64,000 bases of DNA from Haloprofundus salilacus (GCF_020150815.1 NZ_CP083723.1:2666001-2730000); one strand, 5' to 3'; positions 8,734 through 17,521 are shown, counted from the stretch's first letter. A program made the numbers and translations. The notes: generated from the letters alone by a model not told the origin.

Positions 8734-10794
8734 GTGTCTCAGCAGGTCGCCCAGGTCGACACGCTGTTCCTCCACGAGAGCGGCGGCCGCGACGACTACA
8801 CCGTCGTCGCCACCCGCGACGGCGAGCGCCTCTTCCGGGGGCGGCTCGACCTCAAGGAGACGAACGCCGGACCCCGCCCCGGGAAGTTCCGTATCGTCAA
8901 CGGCTCCAGCGAGGAGCCGCGTAGCCCCGACCAGTTCGTCGAACTGGCCCGCCGAGCGTTGCGCATCCGCATCTCCCAACAGACCTCGCGGAGTGGCCGG
9001 AGCGAGCTACAGGAGATGCTCGACGGCTACCAACTCGACGCACTCGTCGTCCGGACCTGTCGGTTCTGCGCCTCCGGCGGTCGCTACTCGCCCATCACCG
9101 ATGAGACGGCCATCAAGATGGACAAGGAGTACATCTGTCCCGACTGCGCGATTCGCGAACTGGAGCGCGAACTCTCGTTCAAAGGTAACCTGACGGCGGC
9201 GGCGCAGGACCGCCTCGAAGAGCTGCTGTTGGACGTTCAGGACCTCGATCGCATCACGAACCTGCTGCAAGGGAATCTCGACCCCGACCTGACGAAGTTC
9301 GACGAGATAAGCGCCACCGTCGAGGACGTCGACCCGGTGCCGACGAGCAGTCTCGACCTGCACCCGAAGCTGCAAGGGATGACCGAAGAGCGGTTCGACA
9401 ACCTCCTGCCGGTCCAGAGCCTCTCGGTCAAAAACGGTCTGCTCGACGGGCAGGACCAACTCGTCGTGAGCGCGACGGCGACGGGGAAGACGCTCGTCGG
9501 CGAACTCGCCGGGCTGAACCGCGTGCTGGAGGGCAAAGGGAAACTGCTGTTTCTCGTCCCGCTCGTCGCGCTGGCGAACCAGAAGTACGAGGACTTCCAG
9601 GAGCGCTACGGCCACCTCGCGAACGTCACCATCCGCGTCGGCGCGTCGCGAATCAACGACGACGGCAACCGCTTCGACCCGAACGCCGATATCATCGTCG
9701 GCACGTACGAGGGTATCGACCACGCGCTGCGGACGGGAAAGGACCTCGGCGACATCGGCAGCGTCGTCATCGACGAGGTCCATACCTTGAAAGAAGACGA
9801 ACGCGGCCACCGCCTCGACGGTCTCATCTCGCGGCTGAAGTATTACTGTGAGGACCGCGCGGAGCGACGGGAGAAGTACGAAGGCGCACAGTGGATCTAC
9901 CTCTCTGCGACCGTCGGCAACCCCGAGTGGCTGGCACGGCGACTCGAGGCGACGCTCATCGAGTTCGAGGAGCGACCCGTCCCAATCGAGCGCCACCTCA
10001 CCTTCGCTAACGGCCAGGAGAAGGTCAGAATCGAGAACAAACTCGTGCGCCGTGAGTTCGACACCAAATCCTCGAAGGGGTACCGCGGCCAGACCATCAT
10101 CTTCACTAATTCGCGGCGGCGCTGTCACGAGATATCGCGGAAACTTGAGTACGACGCTGCGCCGTACCACGCCGGGCTCGATTACAGGCGGCGAAAGAAA
10201 GTCGAGCGGATGTTCGCCAACCAGGATCTGGCGGCCGTCGTTACGACGGCGGCGCTGGCGGCGGGCGTCGACTTCCCCGCCTCGCAGGTCGTCTTCGACT
10301 CGCTGGCGATGGGTATCGAGTGGCTCTCCGTACAGGAATTCAGCCAGATGCTCGGCCGCGCGGGGCGACCGGACTACCACGACAAGGGGAAGGTGTACAT
10401 GCTGGTCGAACCCGACGCCGCCTACCACGGGTCGATGGAGATGAGCGAGGACGAAGTCGCGTTCATGCTCCTGAAAGGCGAGATGGAGGACGTCTCGACA
10501 CTGTACGACGAGTCCGCCGCCGTCGAGGAGACGCTGGCGAACATCACAGTCGCGGGCAAGCGCGCTAAGCGACTGAACGACCGAATGCTCGGCGAGATTC
10601 CGACGAAACACGCCGTCGGCAAGCTGTTGGAGTGGAACTTCATCGACGGCTTCGAGCCCACGCCGCTGGGCCGAGCGATCACGCGACATTTCCTCGCACC
10701 CGACGAGGCGTTCCGCATCCTCGACGGAGTGCGAAACGGTCTCGATCCGTATGCCATCGTCGCGGAGATGGAACTGGCCGACGACGACTACTGA
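8734..10794 (+). CDS. Ski2/Hel308-like DEAD/DEAH-box helicase with N-terminal zinc module
   Basis: A 686-residue superfamily 2 helicase. After a haloarchaea-specific N-terminal domain comes a four-Cys zinc module (Cys109, 112, 135, 138). Walker A is SATATGKT (Lys252), motif II is DEVH at 347-350, motif III is LSATVG. Motifs IV-VI include TIIFTNSRR, YHAGLDYRRR, TTAALAAGVD and QMLGRAGR (538-545). The C-terminal part resembles the winged-helix/ratchet region of Hel308. It probably unwinds DNA or RNA at stalled forks or in repair. The open frame extends 5' to 8551, overlapping the cupin gene. The GTG at 8734 is preferred because the upstream stretch lacks protein character and GAAATACC lies about 27 bases before it. 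Confidence 0.88.
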   Translation: MSQQVAQVDTLFLHESGGRDDYTVVATRDGERLFRGRLDLKETNAGPRPGKFRIVNGSSEEPRSPDQFVELARRALRIRISQQTSRSGRSELQEMLDGYQLDALVVRTCRFCASGGRYSPITDETAIKMDKEYICPDCAIRELERELSFKGNLTAAAQDRLEELLLDVQDLDRITNLLQGNLDPDLTKFDEISATVEDVDPVPTSSLDLHPKLQGMTEERFDNLLPVQSLSVKNGLLDGQDQLVVSATATGKTLVGELAGLNRVLEGKGKLLFLVPLVALANQKYEDFQERYGHLANVTIRVGASRINDDGNRFDPNADIIVGTYEGIDHALRTGKDLGDIGSVVIDEVHTLKEDERGHRLDGLISRLKYYCEDRAERREKYEGAQWIYLSATVGNPEWLARRLEATLIEFEERPVPIERHLTFANGQEKVRIENKLVRREFDTKSSKGYRGQTIIFTNSRRRCHEISRKLEYDAAPYHAGLDYRRRKKVERMFANQDLAAVVTTAALAAGVDFPASQVVFDSLAMGIEWLSVQEFSQMLGRAGRPDYHDKGKVYMLVEPDAAYHGSMEMSEDEVAFMLLKGEMEDVSTLYDESAAVEETLANITVAGKRAKRLNDRMLGEIPTKHAVGKLLEWNFIDGFEPTPLGRAITRHFLAPDEAFRILDGVRNGLDPYAIVAEMELADDDY

Positions 10795-10860
10795 ATCCGA
10801 GACGGTTGCCGAGTCTGACGACAACTACTGAGGCCGAGACGAGTACCGAGTCCGACGACC
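10787..10860. repeat. 37-bp imperfect tandem duplication across a stop codon
   Basis: Two adjacent units of 37 bp, each beginning ACTACTGA and containing CCGAGACG and CCGAGTC-GACGAC, occupy 10787-10823 and 10824-10860. The first contains the last codons and stop of the helicase gene. The second repeats the stop in non-coding DNA. This looks like a local replication-slippage duplication. Confidence 0.6.
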
Positions 10861-10977
10861 GACTCTCGCCGAGCGGTCGACCGCCGACCGCTGGGTAGCC
10901 GACTCGACACCGCCGCAGTCGCCGCGCCGTCTTGCGGATGCCGCACTCTTTTGCCGGGGGAGAGCGTCTGGCCGCCC

Positions 10978-12828
10978 GTGGCAGCGATAACACCGGGGGT
11001 CGTCTTCGTCTCTCTCGTCATCCTCGCCGCGCTCGTTCTTTTCGCGACGGAGCCGGTGCCGGTCGACATCACCGCGCTCGGGGTGATGGTGACGCTGATG
11101 CTCGTGCAACCGGTGACGGAGACGCTTGCGTCGGTCGGGCTGCTCGCCGCGCCGATTCGGATGATCTCGGTCGACCAGGGGCTGTCGGGGTTTGCGAGCC
11201 AAGCGACGCTCACCGTGTTGGCGATGTTCATCCTCAGCGAGGGCGTCCAGCGAACCGGCGTCGTGCAGATACTCGGCGCGAAGATCGCGGCGGTCACCCG
11301 TGAGAGCGAGAGTCGCCAACTGGGTGCTGTCATCGGTGTCGTCGCACCGATTTCGGGTTTTATCAACAACACGGCGGCCGTCGCGATTTTACTGCCGATG
11401 GTGACCGACCTCGCCGAGCGGGGGCGGAGTTCGCCGTCGAAACTGCTGTTGCCGCTATCGTACGCGTCGATGTTCGGCGGGACGCTCACGCTCATCGGCA
11501 CCTCCACTAACATCCTCGCCAGCGACATCTTCGACCGCCTCGGTTACGAGCCGTTTTCGATGTTTGAGTTCACGGGGCTGGGTATCGTGGTGGCGCTCGT
11601 CGGGACGGCGTACCTGCTCACGATCGGCCGGTATCTTACGCCGGCGCGAATCAGACCGCAGTCGGACCTCACCGAGGAGTTCGAGATGGGCGAGTATCTC
11701 ACCGAGGTGCTGGTCCGAGAGGACTCCCCGCTCGTCGGCCAGCGCGTCCAAGACGCGCTCGTCGAGACCGCGCTCGACGTCGACTTGCTGCAACTGATTC
11801 GAGGCGGCGACGTGTTCCTCGAACCGCTCGGGCCGAAGGAGATACAGGGCGGCGACGTGTTCGCCGTCCGGACCGACCGCGACACGCTCGTCGAACTGCT
11901 GGACGTCGAGGGGCTCGACTTGGTCCCGGTGCGCGTCGACGAGGAGACGCTCGAAGCCGGCGGTTCCGGACAGAATCTCGTGGAAGTCGTCGTCGCGCCG
12001 CGGTCGGCGCTCGTCGGTGAGTCGCTCTCGTCTCTCGGGTTTCGGCAGCGCTACGACGCCACCGTGTTGGCACTGCGTCGCGGCGGCGAACTCATCCGCC
12101 GACGGATGGACGACGTGGCGCTACAGGTCGGCGACACACTGCTCGTGCAGGCGTCGACCGGGAGCATCGAGCGTCTCGACCGCAACCGCGACTTCATCGT
12201 CGCCCAAGAGATAGAGCGCCACGACTTCCGCGAGTCGAAGATTCCCGTCGCCGTCGGCATCGTCGCGCTCGTCGTCGCCGTCGCAGCGATCGACTTCGTC
12301 CCCATCGTCGTCTCGGCGCTGGCGGGCGCGCTGGCGATGATAGCGACGCGGTGTCTGAAGCCGAGCGAGATCTACGAAGCCGTGCAGTGGGACGTCATCT
12401 TCCTGCTCGCGGGGGTCATCCCGCTCGGCATCGCGATGCAGGAAACGGGAGCTGACCAGTTGCTCGCCGACACCGTCGTCGCCAGCGCCACGGCGCTGCC
12501 CATGCTGGGGGTCCTCGCGCTGTTCTACGTCGTGACGGCGCTGCTGACGAACGTCATCTCGAACAACGCGAGCGTCGTACTCATGGTGCCGGTGGCAGTC
12601 GAGGCAGCGACCCAAATTGGGGCGAACCCGCTTTCGTTCGTCATCGCGGTCACGTTCGCGGCGTCGACGGCGTTCATGACGCCCGTCGGCTACCAGACGA
12701 ACCTGTTCGTCTACGGTCCCGGCGGCTACAAGTTCACCGACTACGTCCGCGTCGGCGCGCCGCTGCAGTTGTTGTTCGCCGTCGTTACGACGCTCGGTAT
12801 CACGGTGTTTTTCCCTATCACAGGGTGA
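10978..12828 (+). CDS. SLC13-family permease with two TrkA-C domains
   Basis: A 616-residue membrane transporter. The N-terminal half (about residues 5-210) has five to six helices including NNTAAVAILLPM. A soluble pair of TrkA-C domains (about 215-400; VREDSPLVGQ and VAPRSALVGESL mark their starts) follows. A second membrane half contains the mirrored NNASVVLMVPVAVEAA. This layout is that of sodium-coupled SLC13/DASS anion or dicarboxylate carriers in archaea and bacteria. The TrkA-C domains probably bind a nucleotide and regulate transport. The GTG at 10978 is preceded by CTCTTTTGC at about -27. The substrate cannot be told from sequence. Confidence 0.88.
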   Translation: MAAITPGVVFVSLVILAALVLFATEPVPVDITALGVMVTLMLVQPVTETLASVGLLAAPIRMISVDQGLSGFASQATLTVLAMFILSEGVQRTGVVQILGAKIAAVTRESESRQLGAVIGVVAPISGFINNTAAVAILLPMVTDLAERGRSSPSKLLLPLSYASMFGGTLTLIGTSTNILASDIFDRLGYEPFSMFEFTGLGIVVALVGTAYLLTIGRYLTPARIRPQSDLTEEFEMGEYLTEVLVREDSPLVGQRVQDALVETALDVDLLQLIRGGDVFLEPLGPKEIQGGDVFAVRTDRDTLVELLDVEGLDLVPVRVDEETLEAGGSGQNLVEVVVAPRSALVGESLSSLGFRQRYDATVLALRRGGELIRRRMDDVALQVGDTLLVQASTGSIERLDRNRDFIVAQEIERHDFRESKIPVAVGIVALVVAVAAIDFVPIVVSALAGALAMIATRCLKPSEIYEAVQWDVIFLLAGVIPLGIAMQETGADQLLADTVVASATALPMLGVLALFYVVTALLTNVISNNASVVLMVPVAVEAATQIGANPLSFVIAVTFAASTAFMTPVGYQTNLFVYGPGGYKFTDYVRVGAPLQLLFAVVTTLGITVFFPITG

Positions 12829-12878
12829 GGGCCACGGAACGAAACGCTTTACACTGGATGTCGATTTAGTACTGACGC

Positions 12879-12951
12879 GGGACCGTGGGTTAGCCTGGTA
12901 TACTTCGGGCCTTGGGTGCCCGTGACCCCGGTTCAAATCCGGGCGGTCCCA
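12879..12951 (+). tRNA. tRNA-Pro (anticodon TGG)
   Basis: The acceptor stem is GGGACCG/CGGTCCC with discriminator A at 12951. The anticodon stem CGGGC/GCCCG carries loop CTTGGGT with anticodon TGG. The T-arm reads CCGGTTCAAATCCGG. TTTAGTAC at about -13 to -20 gives a TATA-like promoter. No CCA is encoded and no intron is seen. A near-copy of the 3' end lies about 150 bp downstream. Confidence 0.97.
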
Positions 12952-13079
12952 CTTCTGACGCGAGTCACACTCGGAGCACCACCGAGCGTCAGCGAGGCGT
13001 GTGCGGCAGATTCCGACTCGCGTCAAGGGGTCTACGGGATTTGAACCCGACGAGACCAAACGAAGTGATGGCTCAGCAC

Positions 13080-13102
13080 GGTTCACAATCCGGGCGGTCC
13101 CA
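13080..13102 (+). repeat. partial duplicate of tRNA-Pro 3' end (attachment-site-like)
   Basis: The 23 bases reproduce 12930-12951 of tRNA-Pro with a single inserted C (GGTTCACAATCCGGGCGGTC then CCA). An 11-bp reverse-complement copy of GGTTCAAATCC also occurs near 13037-13047. Archaeal integrases use tRNA 3' ends as attachment sites and leave such duplicates. No integrase gene remains, and only about 130 bp separate the two copies. It is probably a scar of an excised or decayed element. Confidence 0.6.
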
Positions 13103-13106
13103 TCGC

Positions 13107-13245
13107 ACCTTTTTACTTCGTCGGATCGCGCTATGCGCGACCGCTCTCCGCGGGGAAGCGAGACGACCCAGTCGTCTCGCCATCCTCGTAAAAATCTGGA
13201 CCAAAGAGGGCCGCGACTCGCTTCCCTCGTCGCGGTACTGCTTGC
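13107..13245. repeat. dispersed intergenic repeat, copy 1
   Basis: This gene-free stretch starts ACCTTTTTACTTCGTCGG. It contains GCGCTATGCGCGACCG and AAAAATCTGGACCAAAGAG, and ends in TCGCGGTAC. The same order of words occurs at 49360-49480, and the AAATCTGGACCAAA core also occurs at 29694-29707. It sits in the gap between tRNA-Pro and the halocyanin gene. It looks like decayed haloarchaeal intergenic filler with terminator-like T and A runs, not coding. Confidence 0.45.
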
Positions 13246-13253
13246 TTGGTGAC

Positions 13254-14024
13254 TCAGTGCCCGCCACCGGTTTGTGCACCCACTTTGTACTCTGGGCTGA
13301 TGTCGTCCCACGCGACGCGGCCGACTTCGACGATTCGGTCGGGTCGAAGCGCCGGTGCGCGCAACACGTTCGCGCCGATATCGGTGGGCGGATACAGCGT
13401 CGCCCCGCCAATCTCCTCGGGTGGGGTGATGGGTTCTGTGCCCGGTCCGGTCGGAGCGCCGCAGACGATTCGAATGACCATGCCGAGGAACTCGTGTGGT
13501 AGGCACATCAGATCGTACACGCCCTCGTGTTCGAACGTGTAGAGGAAGTACGTCTCCGGCCAGAGGACCGGCGACGAAATCACCGGCTCGGCCCGTGGCG
13601 TGCGGAGTTTGTACCCGAAGACCGGGTGATACGACGACACCGTGTGAATCTCTCGTTCGACGGTGAACCGAACCGTCTCTCCCGGTTGGATGAACAGGCC
13701 GGTCGGGTCGAAGAACCACTCGCCCTGCGTGAACGTCTCCGAGGGGGCGCGAATCGTCAAGACGACTTCGTGGTCGGGGTCGACGGGCGGACTCTTGCTG
13801 GCGAGGTCAGCGTATCCGAAACCCGGTCGAACGGGGGACGAATCGCCTTCAGTCGATTGGGCGAAGGCGGAGTCGCTCGTCGCTGCAAACACGGTTCCAG
13901 CACCCAAGAGTTTCATCAGAGTGCGTCGGTTCACCGGAGACAGATGATACGCTGTCCGCTCGTCTCCGTCGTGTGATTCCTGCGTATCGTGGGAGAACGG
14001 TAGCTGACTGATGGATGATGTCAT
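13254..14024 (-). CDS. halocyanin-type blue copper protein, Tat-exported
   Basis: A 256-residue exported cupredoxin. Residues 33-55 contain the twin-arginine signal NRRTLMKLLGAGTVFAA. The plastocyanin-like domain supplies the type-1 copper ligands: a His in REIHTVSSYHP and Cys/His/Met in CLPHEFLGM. Pathway knowledge: halocyanins are membrane-anchored or periplasm-facing electron carriers. Here no lipobox Cys is seen after the signal, so the protein may be free outside the membrane. The tail after the copper loop (about 75 residues) is longer than in simple halocyanins. ATG at 14022-14024 is used; a TTG lies one codon earlier. Confidence 0.85.
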   Translation of the reverse strand: MTSSISQLPFSHDTQESHDGDERTAYHLSPVNRRTLMKLLGAGTVFAATSDSAFAQSTEGDSSPVRPGFGYADLASKSPPVDPDHEVVLTIRAPSETFTQGEWFFDPTGLFIQPGETVRFTVEREIHTVSSYHPVFGYKLRTPRAEPVISSPVLWPETYFLYTFEHEGVYDLMCLPHEFLGMVIRIVCGAPTGPGTEPITPPEEIGGATLYPPTDIGANVLRAPALRPDRIVEVGRVAWDDISPEYKVGAQTGGGH

Positions 14025-14072
14025 CAAGTATCTGATATGGGTGGGAACGGAGATATTCGTTTCTGCACTCTG

Positions 14073-14298
14073 TCATGAGGGTCCGATTTCCGCTACAGTA
14101 GGGGCCGTCGTACTGTCAACCGACACGGAGGCGACCACCGATTCCACGCCGCGATTCAGTCCGGCGATGGTCTCGTAGTTGTCCGGTTTTTCCGGCGCAC
14201 TGGTAGCTCTCTTCCGGTCGAGTGTCGACCAAGAGATACTCGCCTTCGCCGTCGTCCTGCTTTTCGGCTAATCCGTAGGCGGTAATCTGGGTGAACAT
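14073..14298 (-). pseudogene. possible frameshifted small gene
   Basis: From ATG at 14298 the minus strand reads MFTQITAYGLAEKQDDGEGE, then YLLVDTRPEESYQ, and stops at 14116 after a basic tail. Near 14200 a shift of one base would continue into SAPEKPDNYETIAGLNRGVE and on to a TGA at 14073-14075, which has better protein character. I read this as a small gene with one frameshift, or a 60-residue gene in the first frame alone (14116-14298). LLVDTRPEE is faintly rhodanese-like, but I do not assign a function. It lies in the gap between the halocyanin gene and mcm. Confidence 0.3.
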
Positions 14299-14427
14299 AA
14301 GCGTGTGGTTGTGTTCCGTCTTGTAACTACTGGGCAGTATCTCTACGTCGGCGGAGGCCGCGGAGAGCGGCACTACTTTCGCTCCAAGGCGATACTTCTT
14401 ACACGGGGAGGGTCTAACCGTGTGTCA

Positions 14428-16533
14428 ATGGCGCAGGCATCGAATCAGGAGTTGACCGAGCGGTTCATCCAGTTCTACCGCAACTACTATCGAGACCGCA
14501 TCGGCCAGCTCGCCCAGAACTACCCCAACGAGCAACGCTCGCTCTTCATCGACTACGACGACCTCTACACGTTCGACCCGGATCTCGCCGACGACTACCT
14601 GTCGCACCCAGAGCAGATGCAGGAGTACGCCGAGGAAGCCCTCCGCCTCTACGACCTCCCCGCGGACGTGAGCCTCGGACAGGCGCACGTTCGCCTCGAG
14701 AATCTGCCCGAGAGCATCCCGATTCGCGGCATCCGCGTCCACGACGACCACGTCGGCAAGATGGTGAGCGTGCAGGGAATCGTCCGGAAGGCGACCGACG
14801 TCCGACCGAAAGTGACGCAGGCGGCCTTCGAGTGCCAGCGCTGCGGCACGATGACGCACATCCCGCAGTCGGACGGCAGTTTCCAGGAACCGCACGAGTG
14901 CCAGGGCTGTGAACGCCAAGGCCCCTTCAGAGTGAACTTCGACCAGTCGGAGTTCATCGACTCCCAGAAGCTCCGCGTCCAGGAGAGTCCCGAGGGACTC
15001 CGCGGCGGCGAGACGCCTCAGAGCATCGACATTAACGTCGAAGACGACATCACCGGGAGGGTAACTGCGGGCGACCACGTCACCATGGCGGGCGTTCTCC
15101 ACATCGAACAGATGAAGAACGGTCAGGAGAAGTCGCCCATCTTCGACCTCTACATGGACGGCGTATCGGTGACCATCGAAGACGAGGAGTTCGAAGATAT
15201 GGACATCACCGAGGAGGACAAGGAGAAAATCGTCGAACTCTCGTCGCACCCGAACATCTACGACGAGATGGTCGCCTCCGTCGCGCCCGCCATCTACGGC
15301 TACGAGAAGGAGAAGCTCGCGATGATTCTCCAACTGTTCTCGGGCGTCACGAAGCATCTACCCGACGGCTCCCGCATCCGCGGCGACCTCCACATGCTCC
15401 TGATAGGGGACCCTGGTACTGGCAAATCGCAGATGCTTTCATATATTCAAAATATTGCACCAAGGTCAGTCTACACCTCCGGCAAAGGGTCGTCCTCAGC
15501 GGGTCTCACTGCCGCCGCCGTCCGCGACGACTTCGGCGACGGCCAGCAGTGGACACTCGAAGCGGGCGCGCTCGTGCTGGCGGACAAAGGCATCGCGGCG
15601 GTGGACGAACTGGACAAGATGCGGCCGGAGGACCGCTCCGCGATGCACGAGGCGCTCGAACAGCAGAAGATCTCGGTGTCGAAGGCGGGCATCAACGCGA
15701 CGCTCAAATCCCGATGTTCGCTGCTCGGCGCAGCGAACCCCAAGTACGGCCGGTTCGACCAGTACGAACCCATCGGCGAGCAGATAAACCTCGAGCCGGC
15801 GCTCATCTCCCGGTTCGACCTCATCTTCACCGTCACCGACCAACCCGACCCCGAGCACGACGGCAAACTGGCCGACCACATCCTACAGACGAACTACGCG
15901 GGGGAGTTGAACACCCAGCGGACGAACCTCACCACCTCGAACTTCACCCAGCAGGAAGTCGACGACGTGACCCAAGAGGTCGCCCCCGAAATCGACGCGG
16001 ACCTGCTCCGAAAGTACATCGCCTACTCGAAGCGCAACTGCTTCCCGACGATGACCGACGTGGCGATGGCGACGATTCGGGAGTTCTACGTCAACCTCCG
16101 GGCGAAAGGGGCCGACGAGGACGCGCCCGTCCCGGTCACCGCCAGAAAACTGGAGGCGCTCGTACGCCTCGCGGAGGCGAGCGCGCGCATCCGCCTCTCC
16201 GACACCGTCGACGAGGAGGACGCAGACCGGGCGGTCGAACTCGCGCGTTCGACCCTCCAAGATATCGGCGTCGACCCCGAGACGGGACAGTTCGACGCCG
16301 ACGTGGTCGAAACGGGGCAGTCGAAGACCCAGCGCGACCGGAAGATGAACCTCCGCAAACTCATCAGCGACATCGAGGGCGAGTACGACGGCGGCGCGCC
16401 GGTGGAGGTCATCCTCGAAGAGGCCGAGGAGAAACTCGGCATCAGCGAGCAGAAAGCCGAGAAGGAGATAGAGGGCCTCAAACGGAAGGGCGAACTGTAC
16501 GAACCGACGCAGGGGCACCTCAGAACGACGTAA
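14428..16533 (+). CDS. mcm: replicative minichromosome maintenance helicase MCM
   Basis: A 701-residue MCM, the hexameric 3'-5' replicative helicase that works with GINS and Cdc45/RecJ. The N-terminal domain has the zinc finger Cys136/139/158/161. The AAA+ core has Walker A GDPGTGKS (Lys333), Walker B AAVDELDK (about 392-397) and arginine finger SRFDLIF. A winged helix follows from about residue 620. The ATG at 14428 is leaderless, with TACTTCTTA about 27 bases upstream. The gene is intein-free, but codons 326-347 over the Walker A region use strikingly AT-rich, atypical codons, discussed in the findings. An IS200/IS605-like hairpin lies 3' of the stop. Confidence 0.97.
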   Translation: MAQASNQELTERFIQFYRNYYRDRIGQLAQNYPNEQRSLFIDYDDLYTFDPDLADDYLSHPEQMQEYAEEALRLYDLPADVSLGQAHVRLENLPESIPIRGIRVHDDHVGKMVSVQGIVRKATDVRPKVTQAAFECQRCGTMTHIPQSDGSFQEPHECQGCERQGPFRVNFDQSEFIDSQKLRVQESPEGLRGGETPQSIDINVEDDITGRVTAGDHVTMAGVLHIEQMKNGQEKSPIFDLYMDGVSVTIEDEEFEDMDITEEDKEKIVELSSHPNIYDEMVASVAPAIYGYEKEKLAMILQLFSGVTKHLPDGSRIRGDLHMLLIGDPGTGKSQMLSYIQNIAPRSVYTSGKGSSSAGLTAAAVRDDFGDGQQWTLEAGALVLADKGIAAVDELDKMRPEDRSAMHEALEQQKISVSKAGINATLKSRCSLLGAANPKYGRFDQYEPIGEQINLEPALISRFDLIFTVTDQPDPEHDGKLADHILQTNYAGELNTQRTNLTTSNFTQQEVDDVTQEVAPEIDADLLRKYIAYSKRNCFPTMTDVAMATIREFYVNLRAKGADEDAPVPVTARKLEALVRLAEASARIRLSDTVDEEDADRAVELARSTLQDIGVDPETGQFDADVVETGQSKTQRDRKMNLRKLISDIEGEYDGGAPVEVILEEAEEKLGISEQKAEKEIEGLKRKGELYEPTQGHLRTT

Positions 16534-16536
16534 GGT

Positions 16537-16575
16537 GACATCCTCCCCACCGTAAACGGCGGGGCTTCCCCTATG
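16537..16575. mobile_element. IS200/IS605-type terminal hairpin remnant
   Basis: GACATCCTCCCCACCG is followed by TAAA and CGGCGGGGCTTCCC. CCCCACCG (16545-16552) pairs with CGGCGGGG (16557-16564) with one mismatch. The GACATCC...CTTCCC frame around a G/C hairpin is what I remember for ends of haloarchaeal TnpB-carrying elements. No transposase follows directly. A TnpB-like fragment lies 1.1 kb downstream. The hairpin may also help terminate mcm transcription. Confidence 0.5.
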
Positions 16576-16705
16576 AAAGGAATCCGGCCCGACCGCGTGA
16601 GGCGCACGACGGTGAGAACGGCTCGCGAATGCGTCACTGATGCGCAAACACTTTAGTCACACGAACAGATAAGTAACCTGAGTAACCATATCGAGGACGA
16701 CTGTT

Positions 16706-17350
16706 GTGACAAGAGACGAAACGACGATGGAGACGGTGTTCGACGAGGCGTCGAGTGTCCTCCTTCTGTCTCCGTCGCTCGACGAGGGCGAGAGCGAGGC
16801 CTGCATCGACCTGCTGCAGCCGGACGACGCCGAGAAGAACGCGCTCTGGGTGTCATACACAAAGTCGCCCGACGCGCAACTGCGTCGATGGCGAAAACAC
16901 AGCGAGCGGCGTCCGGCGAACGTGGGCGTCGTCAGCGTCGGCGACTCGATGCGGTCGGTGAGTGCGGCGAAAGCGTCGGCGGCGAGCGACGCACCCGGAC
17001 GAGCAGGGACCGAAAACGGACTCGACCCGGGCATCGAAACCGTCGCCAATCCGAACGACCTCACCGGACTCGGCATCAGCATCACCGAACATCTGAACCG
17101 GTGGCAGGACAACTACGCGCGAACCGTCGTCTGCGTCGACTCGCTGACGGCGATGCTGCAGTACGTCGAACTCCAGACTGCCTACGAGTTCCTCCACGTC
17201 CTCATCGGTCGACTGTACGCTGCCGACGCCGTCGCGCACTTCCACATGGACCCCGGTGCGCACGACGATCAGACCGTCGAGAGCATCGTCTCGCTCTGCG
17301 ACGCCGTCGTCGAACTCCGCGACGGCGAGCGACACATCAGGTGTCGCTAA
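16706..17350 (+). CDS. haloarchaeal RecA-like protein of the DUF7504 type
   Basis: A 214-residue protein with the pattern of a degenerate RecA/KaiC fold: SSVLLLSPSLDEGESEACID at the N-terminus, NALWVSYTKSPDAQLRRWR, a central low-complexity stretch, then TVVCVDSLTAMLQYVELQTA as a Walker-B-like strand. No Walker A lysine motif is visible, so ATP binding is doubtful. I recall this as a family widespread in haloarchaea, often near signalling or regulator genes, with no proven role. GTG at 16706 is used; the ATG at 16727 is an alternative start. Confidence 0.75.
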   Translation: MTRDETTMETVFDEASSVLLLSPSLDEGESEACIDLLQPDDAEKNALWVSYTKSPDAQLRRWRKHSERRPANVGVVSVGDSMRSVSAAKASAASDAPGRAGTENGLDPGIETVANPNDLTGLGISITEHLNRWQDNYARTVVCVDSLTAMLQYVELQTAYEFLHVLIGRLYAADAVAHFHMDPGAHDDQTVESIVSLCDAVVELRDGERHIRCR

Positions 17351-17521
17351 CTCCGAAGGTTTTAATTTTTAGTCGAATTACTCTGCTAAGCCCTCTGAGG
17401 TAGAGTCAAAACCACGAGAAGAGAGGGGATACCGCGCCACACAGTTTTCGTACACTGATTATGGCTGGTTTACCGGCACACCGTAGTCCGCTGAAGTAAT
17501 TATACGCATGCTGTGTATACT

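Noticed and set aside
9007-10824. 605-codon open frame antisense to the helicase
   Set aside because: GC-rich codon bias keeps opposite frames open. The antisense product is Val/Arg-rich with no motif, while the plus frame is a full helicase.
13030-13102. Second tRNA gene after tRNA-Pro
   Set aside because: Only T-arm and acceptor-like pieces are present; no anticodon arm or matching 5' acceptor strand can be drawn.
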